The notes under the pieces: model-generated
What the model was told of the DNA's origin: nothing
Seen by the model: the letters and a program-made list of their open reading frames with translations, nothing else
Databases searched by the model: none
Origin: Mytilus trossulus
Taxonomy: Eukaryota > Mollusca > Bivalvia > Mytilida > Mytilidae
Direction of reading: 5' to 3'
Length of the DNA stretch: 64,000 nt
NCBI RefSeq assembly: GCF_036588685.1
Contig: NC_086383.1
Location: forward strand, 38,820,171-38,884,170
Shown: positions 57,101 to 64,000 of the stretch, piece after piece
Layout: the number at the start of each line of letters is the position of its first letter
How positions within the stretch are numbered: position 1 is the first letter of the stretch
Translations under genes and position numbers: made by a program

Positions 57101-59465
57101 AGTGGTCAGGGCTGTAATATAAAGATAAGTGTGTAGTTAGGACATCAAAACACAGTGGTCAGGGCTGTAATATAAAGATAAGTGTGTAGTTAGGACATCA
57201 AAACACAGTGGTCTGGGCTGTAATATAAAGATAAGTGTGTAGTTAGGACATCGAAAGCTCAATCAAAGCTCAGTAGAATCAATGGCAATTAATGCAAAAT
57301 TAATGAATCTATCTAAATTCATTATAAGATAACACCTTACATGAAATCCACCAGTTACTCATGTTATTATATAGATAAAATTCAGATTCAATTTTAGAAA
57401 AGACTATCAACAATTGATTTAAGGAGGCTCGCGGGTATAAAATTTTCAGAAAAAAATCAAACATTTATTTTTCATTACAAATGTTATTCATTACCTTAAG
57501 TAGTTGTTACTTTATCATATGGTACAAAAATCATTTATAAAAACCAATACGCGTTGACCCCAGGTGACTTATAAAATGTAGATATCATTGAACCAGATGC
57601 TCCGCAGGGCGTAGCTTTATACGACCGCAGAGGTTGAACCCTGAACGGTTGGGGCAAGTATGGACACAACATTCAAGCTGGATTCCGCTCTAAATTTGGA
57701 TTGTGATTAAATAGTTGACACAGCATAGGTTTCTGACACAGAATGAATGTATTCAAATGAACTTAAAATTTTTGTTTTCCCTTAGAGCAATTCACTATGC
57801 TGTTGAATATTAATCCTCTCAAAAAAATGTTTGAAGAAATTTTCTTTTTATTTATGAAATTTCAAATGAGAAAAATTGAACCCATTTTTTTAATCACATC
57901 CCCCTTTCCCTTATTCCAAAACTAATTTCAATTAAAATATTCTAATGGAGTTTGCAACAATTACTACTCATTTAAATACATCATAAAATATTAAGATGTA
58001 AAAAAACTGCTTGTTATCACTGAATGGTAAAGATTATTTAAATTTATCAGTTGGTAGTAAAAAGTGAATATACATTGTATATTGTATATAACAAAGATTT
58101 AAGTTGATTCTGGACAAAGAAAGAGAACTCCAATTAAAAAAAATTCTTGCAGATATTTCTTGCTTACTATACTGGACAAAGAAAGATAACTCTTAATTAA
58201 AAAAAAATTTGCTATTTCACAATATTGTGAAATTAGATATTTCTTGCCATTGCACAATACTGTGCAATTGAAAAGACTTGCTATTGCACAATAATTAATA
58301 TAATAATTTTAGATCCTGATTTGGACCAATTTGAAAACTGGGCCCATAATCAAAAATCTAAGTACATGTTAAGATTCAGCATATCAAAGAGGCCCAAGAA
58401 TTAAATTTTTGTTAAAATCAAACTTAGTTTAATTTTGGACCCATTGCACTTTAATTTAGACCAATTTTAAAACTGGACCAAAAATTAAGAATCTACATAC
58501 ACAGTTAGATTTGGCATTTCAAAGAACCCCAATTATTCAATTTTTGATGAAATCAAACAATGTTTAATTTTGGACCTCGATTTGGGCCAACTTGAAAACT
58601 GGGCCAATAATCAAAAATCTAAGTACATTTTTAGATTCAGCATATCAAAGAACCCCAAGGTTTCAATTTTTGATAAAATCAAACTAAGTTTAATTTTGGA
58701 CTCTTTGGACCTTAATGTAGACCAATTTGAAAACGGGACCAAAAATTAAGAATCTACATAAACAGTTAGATTCGGCATATTAAAGAACCCCAATTATTCA
58801 ATTTTGATGAAATCAAACAAAGTTTAATTTTGGACCCTTTGGGCCCCTTTTTCCTTAACTGTTGGGACCAAAACTCCCAAAATCAATACCAACCTTCCTT
58901 TTATAGTCATAAACCTTGTGTTTAAATTTCATAGATTTCTATTTACTTATACTAACGCTATTGTGCGAAAACCAAGAAAAATGCTTATTTGGGTCCCTTT
59001 TTGGCCCCTAATTCCTAAACTGTTGGGACAGAAACTCCCAAAATCAATACCAACCTTCCTTTTGTGGTCATAAACATTGTGTTTAAATTTCATTGATTTC
59101 TATTTACTTTAACTAAAGTTATTGTGCGAAAACCAAGAATAATGCTTATTTGGGCCCTTTTTTGGCCCCTAATTCCTAAACTGTTAAAACCAAAACTCCC
59201 AAAATCAATCCCAACCTTTCTTTTGTGGTCATATACCTTGTGTCAAAATTTCATAGATTTCTATTAACTTAAACTAAAGTTATAGTGCGAAAACCAAGAA
59301 AATGCTTATTTGGGCCCTTTTTGGCCCCTTATTCCTAAAATGTTAGGACCAAAACTCCCAAAATCAATACCAGCCTTCCTTTTATGGTCATAAACCTTGT
59401 GTTAAAATTTCATAGATTTCTATTCACTTTTACTAAAGTTAGAGTGCGAAAACTAAAAGTATTCG

Positions 59466-59500
<35 letters not shown>

Positions 59501-62500
59501 CAACGTGATAGCAATATACGACGAAAATTTTTTCAAAATTTGCGGTCGTATAAAAAGCTCCAAGTTATCTCCCTTTCCTGCAAAAATGCAATTTTTTGGC
59601 ATTAAAATTGAAATATCTTTTTTAACTCATCGGTGACCTATTATTTTTTATTGTTGTTTTCTTATAAGCTGTACATAAACTAAATAATTGTAAAATTTAA
59701 GCGAATTCTGTAATTTAGATCTTTTTTTTTCTCGATATTACCGCTTTTTCTCCTATTAGTTCAACAGAAAAAAAAGACATTAACAAAAATGTATGCTTCT
59801 TTCGCAAGCATATTGTGAGCGTAAATGAACGGTGACCCCATTTTTTTATTTCATTTTTCTATTAGATATAAGATAAAGTTCATTTAGAGACAAATATAGC
59901 GAAATCTTATATTAAATAAAAAAATTGATTTAGACCCGCGAGCCCCCTTAATACTACATCTACTTAAGAATCATAGGGAGAAGTGACTTCTCATTTTGAA
60001 GTTGCTATCTTCTGCATAATTTAATTTGGTCACTGGTGGAAGTTGTCTTATTTAAGGGGGTACCTAACACTACAGGGAGATAACTCTGTAAAGTTAGCTA
60101 AACGTTTTAATGACATCGTGTTGTAAAAGAAATATAAAGCTTCTCAATGATCAAAATTGGTGTTGGTCAAACTGCTATATAACCAGTGTATGAAAATTAA
60201 ACGAGCCAAATTAATTTTAGTGAAAGTGTTGGGTACCACCTTAAATAGTTATTTTAATACTTGGTACAATATCCCAGTGATAAGATGGTAGATTTATTGT
60301 AAGGGATTTCATTCATGGCTACTGGATTGGTATCCTGTAATTGTGTTCCTATTTTAGCTTTACTTACCTTTCAGCAGGAAGAACATCCCAGTTTACAAAT
60401 ATCACAGAAGGTAAAATATCTACAGTAAAATCTCACTTACCTCTCAGCAGGAAGAACATCCCAGTTCACAAATATCACAGACGGTAAAATATCTACAGTA
60501 AAATCTCACTTACCTCTCAGCAGGAAGAACATCCCAGTTTACAAATATCACAGAAGGTAAAATATCTACAGTAAAATCTCACTTACCTCTCAGCAGGAAG
60601 AACATCCCAGTTCACAAATATCACAGACGGTAAAATATCTACAGTAAAATCTCACTTACCTCTCAGCAGGAAGAACATCCCAGTTCACAAATATCACAGA
60701 CGGTAAAATATCTACAGTAAAATCTCACTTACCTCTCAGCAGGAAGAACATCCCAGTTTACAAATATCACAGACGGTAAAATATCTACAGTAAAAGCTAC
60801 GGAACAGAGTCGACAGAACCCTGCTGTTAATCCCTCACCACCGCTATACTTAATCTGGAGTGTTGTCTCAAAGCACTGAAATATAATAACAAAATCTTGT
60901 GTTAAAATCATCAGATGATTCTATACATTCAGTTATATATAGATTCCATATAAACTGCAATAAGTGTGTTGCAATATTTCTCCACTGGAGATAGTTAAAA
61001 TTATAATATTAAAAGAGCCAGGCTTGCCGAGCTTTTTAAATAATCAAAATTTAACTGTTGAGAGTGGAGAAATATCTTAATACACGAGTTATAGTACATG
61101 TAGTAGTGGAACCTATTTCTCTTATGATTTATATCCTTCCTTTTCAAACATTTGCAGAAAGTTGTGTTCTTTATATGTGATGTCATCAGGCATGGTCACC
61201 TTTTTTCTTGATGCCATGACAGAAAATTAAACGTCATAATTAAATTTCCACAAATCATTTGCTGAGAACAGATATTTCACTAGTGATGAAAAATATTTTT
61301 CTCACATCACTCAGGAAATGTGAAAATAGCACAAAAAATAGAGAAATGACAATCAAATTCCTTCTTTAGGGTTCAATTAGTTTGGCAAACATATTTAATT
61401 GTAAAGAATTTTATTATTACCAATAAAACCAAATCCAGCATTTATACTATAAATTAAACAGCAAACCAACTCAGATATATTTATCAAAAATCATCAAGTT
61501 TGGGGTCAAATAGGGAACCAGTACTAAGGTCACATGATCACGTTTAAAAATTGCCTAAGGCCATCAGGTCCTTATGAAGCAAACTAAAAATTTCTAAACT
61601 GATCTGATTCTTTGTTTTGAACATTTTCCAAGTTGCAAAATACTTTAAAAAAAAATTGTCAGGTCACCTGCTTACCCCAGTAAAGTGGCAGGTCAAATTT
61701 GACTCCTTTGGAGCACAATTTTTTACCCCTACAAGCTGTATCCCTAGATGTTCTTACCTTATGAACGACAGTGTCTTTTATCACAGTACTTGTATTTTCA
61801 CTCACTTCACTACCTGTTAAAACAGAAATTGAGATGATTGGTAACATTGAATAATACTTTCCATTTTTAAAAATTTGTACATTTCTCTTTTGGATTTTTA
61901 AAGGTATAAAAAATTAATGTGTGCTAAAATTTTTTTTTTTTAATTCAACTCATCAATTTCATGAATATTATAAAAGGAAAAGCAGAATTTAAGAGTTTAA
62001 GAAGGCTGTTTGATTCTTGTATCATTAGTAATAAAATTAAAAAGATATTATTAAATATTCTTTGCACACAACAGATACATATAAACTGTTTTACTTTATA
62101 TCTATATATTCTACATAGAGAATAATACATGGCAAAATCCGTATCATATGTCGTATCATCCCGAGACATCAATATCAGCCCGAGGGCCCTTAGGCCCGAG
62201 GGATGATATTGGTCGAGGGTGATACGGCATGTGATACGGATTTTGCCATGTATTATACGCTTTATCATATATTTCAACAGAAGAGTTTTATATTATATGA
62301 ACTGTTTTCTGATCCATAGCACTGGGTTACCTTCAGTTCTGCTTTTGTCTTGTTGCAAAGCTTTAAAATAACTGCTCAATTATTTATACGAAGCACCTAG
62401 GTTACCTTACAATCTGTTGTTTTGAAAATATTTTGTTTATTATTGTATTATTGAGTGTTTTGTATTTTTTATAGTTGCATTTAGTGTGCCAAAAAAATTG

Positions 62501-63513
62501 TTGTAAAAACTTGATGTTCGTAACGTTACATACCAAACAATGACGTCATTAAAAAATTGACCTATTTTTTTTTTTTTTTTTTTATTTTTTTTAATATTTA
62601 AAAAAAAAAAATTTTTAATAGAAAAAAAATTCTTAAGCAAAAAAAACCCAAAAAAACTGACTTAAGTTAAAAAAAAAAAAAAAAAAAAAAGGTATGCGAT
62701 ACGGGTTTTACCATGCGATACGGGGTATGCGATACGGGTTAAGCCATGCGATACGGGGTATGCGATACAGGGTAAGTGATACAGACTGGAAAAAAGAACC
62801 TTTATTAGATATACAAAATAGCTGTATTTTGTACTAAATATATGATAAATAGGATTATTCTACATAGTAAAAGATCCTATTTCAGTAAAAACACTCATTC
62901 AAACACGTTCAAAATTACTTAAAAAGGTCAAACAGATTTCTTATGCCTTGATAAAGCGTTATTATAAGTGACACAGAACGTCATCATTGTCATCAATCCA
63001 CAAGTCATCGTCACAGAATTATACGACTTTTCAAACTTTCTTTTTCTCTTTTTACTTTCTCTCCTCTTTGTTTGCCTATGAAAGCTAGTATTATATTGTA
63101 TAAACTGTTTGTTTTATATGCATGTCCATTATATTATACTATTATTGTAAATTTATATTGTATTAAGGAGAAGACTTCATAAGTATGATTTACTTGTGTC
63201 TAATCCATTTTGCTTTAATTCAGCAAATAAAATATGTTTAAACTAAACTCATGATAATTGATTCAAACATAATTTAAAACAAGGGTAAAACTATATGGCA
63301 CCAACAACTGTGTTGTGGGGCCATAAAAAAACACATTTCTAGTTTATTTATTTTTTATCTTACCTGAAGTAGATGAATGTTTACTAAAGGAAGACAGAAG
63401 GAAATCAGAATGACCAGAAACACACACGCTAAAACACATCTTCTTTGATGACTGTATAGGCAGCTGTGATTCTATATTATCCGAACACCAGTTAAATATC
63501 TTGGAGAAATACA
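51172..63513 (-). CDS. TRAPPC9: TRAPPC9-like (TRS120/NIBP) C-terminal part, nine exons, 5' end outside window
   Basis: Exons with matching phases: 63364-63513, 61758-61813, 60733-60875, 56895-57005, 55705-55849, 54887-54980, 54262-54360, 52975-53078, 51172-51333 (stop 51172-51174). They give 1064 nt, about 353 C-terminal residues; the family is ~1150. TRAPPC9 is a TRAPPII subunit that tethers Golgi vesicles and acts in Rab activation. Supporting text: TTLQIKYSGGEGLTAGFCR, DILPSVIFVNWDVLPAE, DHCVLVFDVKNVSGHQIDV, VSVQVERCIFPPEPEPS and SFLFHVSGHYTLNVKF, i.e. the beta-rich Ig-like repeats of TRS120 proteins. All splice sites are GT-AG except after 54262, where the donor reads GCAAGT. Three exons have an edge amplified in the adjoining intron. 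The exon chain is firm; the name rests on remembered family resemblance. Confidence 0.68.
51940..52150. repeat. Dispersed repeat, family C, copy 4
   Basis: gtcatataagtgaaaggttt, aaaaccaggataaatccacc, gtcaggaatatgagagttat and catttgatt-like gattaggaactttc; direct orientation with the other copies. Confidence 0.6.
52300..52875. mobile_element. ~100-bp direct repeats enclosing a TACTGTAAATTC MITE
   Basis: 52308-52402 and 52784-52875 share gattctaaaatttacctgat, aaataagaaagctttaca and tttatattcacgctattttt/c. Between them, 52493-52700 has acagtaaattcagaaatta at the left and caataatttctgaatttaca at the right, a MITE of the 25338/17745 family. The direct repeats could be the termini of an older element or a segmental duplication. 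Confidence 0.5.
53150..53400 (-). mobile_element. Solo retrozyme remnant in a TRAPPC9-like intron
   Basis: Homologous to about 250 bp of the 1-815 unit: cagtgacgct, aagagcattgaggac, caaaattcc, gctaaggt and ttttgtaaacag occur in the same order. Only one diverged copy remains, including the hammerhead at 53188-53231. It lies in the intron between exons 54262-54360 and 52975-53078, in the sense direction. Confidence 0.8.
53188..53231 (-). ncRNA. Degenerate type I hammerhead ribozyme, intronic
   Basis: The core is intact: CTGATGA, GAAA and the cleavage triplet GTC are present, and helix III is again minimal (C, loop TTGC, G). Helix I (GCGTCA with TCACGT) has one C-C mismatch. Helix II (GTCTT/AAAAC) has one C-A mismatch. 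Activity is uncertain. The site is ~110 nt upstream of the next exon's acceptor on the TRAPPC9-like pre-mRNA. Confidence 0.8.
54440..54670 (-). repeat. Dispersed repeat, family E, reversed copy
   Basis: tatgcctcacctactgttgt, attccaatcaacttgaaac and ccccaatttcacggtccact are reverse complements of the 24545 copy. About 54670-54775 then carries family A-like text (tcagctataaaaggccc, aattcaaacgagaaaactaa). Confidence 0.55.
55036..55190 (+). mobile_element. SINE body fragment (no tRNA head)
   Basis: aagcaaatttacatatctaa, cattgttgggttgatgttta, acacagccatgtatcactat and gctggtgatccaatggataa. The first part matches, in opposite orientation, the SINE at 56535-56720. Confidence 0.6.
55428..55660. repeat. 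Family B repeat, diverged copy
   Basis: gatcttcagctagcccctta, ataaacgtgatactaaactc, caagactaacaaagggccag and aggctcctgacttgggacag; lies ~45 bp below the 55705 exon border. Confidence 0.6.
55880..56168. repeat. 36-bp tandem repeat, ~8 copies, in a TRAPPC9-like intron
   Basis: The word tttgt(c/t)acaatc starts at 55880, 55916, 55952, 55988, 56024, 56060, 56096 and 56133, a 36-bp period. Copies 2-3 (agcttcaaatttgttac, then aaatctgcaaatttgtcac) recur together as copies 6-7, so a two-unit block was duplicated. Confidence 0.85.
56169..56534. mobile_element. Element with internal GTGGCCGCATCCGTGTTCATC inverted pair
   Basis: Starts ggtccggtaaggaccg, a small palindrome. Inside, aaaagtggccgcatccgtgt is mirrored by aacacgaatgcggccacttt around ~75 bp. 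Non-coding; a 65-codon frame is incidental. Confidence 0.5.
56535..56720 (-). mobile_element. tRNA-derived SINE with intact A and B boxes
   Basis: On the minus strand the head starts gagcccaggttgtcg, has an A box TGGTCTAGCGGG (plus 56697-56708) and a B box GGTTCGAATCC (plus 56629-56639), then the body aaatttgcgaaagcaaattt and taacattgttgggttgatgt. It could be transcribed by RNA polymerase III. The spacing and poor acceptor-stem pairing say SINE rather than a tRNA gene. Confidence 0.75.
57006..57262 (-). repeat. 53-bp tandem array made from the acceptor edge of a TRAPPC9-like exon
   Basis: The word ggtcagggct occurs at 56998 (inside the exon), 57051, 57104 and 57157, and as ggtctgggct at 57210: five copies with a 53-bp period. 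Each extra copy carries the exon's first ~20 nt plus the acceptor (atattacag on the gene strand). Confidence 0.88.
57419..59951. mobile_element. GGTGGCTCG-family MITE, copy 3, split by a 2-kb insertion
   Basis: The left part 57419-57589 starts aaggaggctcgcgggtataa and ends atatcatt. The right part 59552-59951 resumes aaaagctccaagttatctcc and ends cccgcgagcccccttaa. The reversed copy at 34485 reads straight through the junction (atatcatttaaaaagc), so the pre-insertion site can be inferred. Confidence 0.75.
57590..59551 (+). mobile_element. 2-kb non-autonomous element with TTTATACGACCGCA ends, copy 2
   Basis: Reverse-orientation copy of 25381-27378. Left gaaccagatgctccgcaggg then tttatacgaccgcagagg; right has an uninterrupted GAC triplet run (~59465-59500) then tttgcggtcgtat. 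The same two internal repeat sets are present (aaaactcccaaaatcaat; gaatctacat with agttaga). Insertion left no target duplication that I can see. No long frame. Confidence 0.75.
60052..60244 (+). mobile_element. TTAA MITE (GGTGGTACC family), copy 4, internally deleted
   Basis: Left ttaagggggtacctaacact, right tgttgggtaccaccttaa; ~90 bp of the interior present in copies 2 and 3 is missing after aaccagtgta. Confidence 0.72.
60360..60732 (-). repeat. 73-bp tandem array made from the donor edge of a TRAPPC9-like exon
   Basis: The word cagcaggaagaac occurs at 60372, 60445, 60518, 60591, 60664 and, inside the real exon, 60737: six copies with an exact 73-bp period. Each extra copy repeats the last ~55 nt of the exon (IFVNWDVLPAE) and its donor (ctgagag/gtaagt; the last copy has ctgaaag). 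73 is not a multiple of three. On the gene strand each copy also has ttttactgtag, an acceptor-like tract, 52 nt before the donor. Confidence 0.9.
60945..61290. repeat. Dispersed repeat with internal hairpin, family F, copy 2
   Basis: Same order as 31030-31300: gccaggcttgccgagctttt, aaaatttaactgt, ttgtgttctttatatgtgat, gtcatcaggcatggtc, aatcatttgctgagaacaga. Confidence 0.55.
61814..62121. other. Intron of the TRAPPC9-like gene
   Basis: AT-rich, nothing recognisable; the frame 61945-62277 on the minus strand overlaps the hairpin at 62122 and is not supported. Confidence 0.3.
62122..62256. repeat. Long hairpin, gatacgg type
   Basis: aataatacatggcaaaatcc, gtatca and cgtatcatcc are mirrored by ggtgatacg, tgatacgg and attttgccatgtattat. 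The loop region repeats cccgaggg. About 62690-62790 carries five (ta)tgcgatacggg words from what may be the same element, and tacgctttatca (62256) is mirrored by tgataaagcgtt at 62949, so the whole may be one ~830-bp element. Confidence 0.75.
62555..62690. repeat. Poly-T / poly-A low-complexity block
   Basis: Long T run (~62565-62583) followed by A-rich and A-only runs to 62690. No other information. Confidence 0.8.
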
Positions 63514-63925
63514 CTGCAAAGAAATAAAAAAAAATAACTGTATAGGTAGTTGTTAATCTTGGAGAAATCCACTGCTAAGGGAAAGCAAATAACTGTATAG
63601 GTAGTTGTTATTTTTGGAGTAATACACTGCAAACAAATAAAGAAAACAACTGCCTAAGTAGTTGTGATTCTATGGTATTTAAACACCAGTTAAATATCTT
63701 GGAGACATACACTGCAAAGAAATAAAGTAATAAATGTATAGGCAGCTGTGATTCTATGTTATTTGAATACCAGTTAAATATCTTGGAGAAATACACTGCA
63801 AAGAAATAAAGTAATAAATGTATAGGCAGCTGTGATTCTATGTTATCTGAACACCAGTTAAATATCTTGGAGAAATACACTGCAAAGAAATAAAGTAATA
63901 AATGTATAGGCAGCTGTGATTCTAT
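63514..63925 (-). repeat. ~84-bp tandem array made from the acceptor edge of a TRAPPC9-like exon
   Basis: The word cactgc occurs at 63512 (real exon start) and at 63570, 63625, 63710, 63794 and 63878. The last copies have an 84-bp period; two are shortened to 55-58 bp. Each full copy contains an acceptor (ctttgcag on the gene strand) and the exon's first ~60 nt (YFSKIFNWCSDNIESQLPI). As 84 is a multiple of three, a 90-codon minus-strand frame (63608-63880) reads through three copies. Confidence 0.88.
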
Positions 63926-63941
63926 TAGTTACACAGTGTGT

Positions 63942-63996
63942 AATTGTCCTAATACGAGAATTTTATTGACCCGATAAATTCCGTATTAGGACAATT
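63942..63996. repeat. Hairpin at the window edge
   Basis: aattgtcctaatacg is mirrored by cgtattaggacaatt. May be a complete small foldback or the first part of a longer element that continues outside the window. Confidence 0.6.
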
Positions 63997-64000
63997 GAAC

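Noticed and set aside
59384..59605. Arg-rich 73-codon frame (poly-R)
   Set aside because: The Arg run is translation of a GAC/CGA triplet repeat inside the 2-kb mobile element.
63608..63880. 90-codon minus-strand gene
   Set aside because: Three in-frame copies of the start of a TRAPPC9-like exon plus intron; an array artefact rather than a separate gene.

Overview
The window looks like nuclear DNA of a bivalve mollusc, most likely a marine mussel (Mytilus or a close relative). It is AT-rich, its genes have many short exons and long introns, and it is crowded with short non-autonomous repeats of the kind I associate with mussel genomes (from memory, no search was run). Four protein-coding genes can be reconstructed.

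Left part (1-10 kb). Positions 1-815 hold a head-to-tail array of a 360/361-bp unit. Each complete unit carries, on the minus strand, a full type I hammerhead ribozyme, which is the architecture of animal retrozymes. A 2.0-kb element with about 200-bp inverted termini and a 5-bp target duplication (2577-4600) ends 163 bp before an intronless 909-residue gene (4764-7493). That gene fuses about ten ankyrin repeats to a Mab-21/cGAS-like nucleotidyltransferase with all three catalytic acids, so it is a candidate innate immune cGAS-like receptor.

Centre (10-46 kb). A 13-exon TRMT11 gene (tRNA m2G10 methyltransferase catalytic subunit) runs on the minus strand from 39960 to 10177. Its start codon lies 63 bp from that of a 7-exon PSMF1 gene (proteasome regulator PI31) on the plus strand, so the two share a bidirectional promoter. 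Intron 5 of TRMT11 holds 23 copies of a 66-bp minisatellite that is open on both strands. The last PSMF1 exon has been tandemly copied twice.

Right part (46-64 kb). The last nine exons of a minus-strand gene, best read as TRAPPC9 (TRAPPII subunit), run from 63513 to 51172; the 5' part lies outside the window. Three of these exons have one edge, splice site included, amplified as a tandem array (53 bp x5, 73 bp x6, about 84 bp x6). A degenerate but core-intact hammerhead lies in one intron in the sense orientation. The remaining sequence is a mosaic of MITE-like elements (TTAA-flanked families, foldback hairpins, a tRNA-headed SINE, and a 2-kb element nested inside older MITEs).

The genes do not form one pathway: they cover innate sensing, tRNA modification, proteasome control and vesicle tethering. 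The theme linking the window is local tandem duplication and small mobile elements reshaping introns and exon edges.
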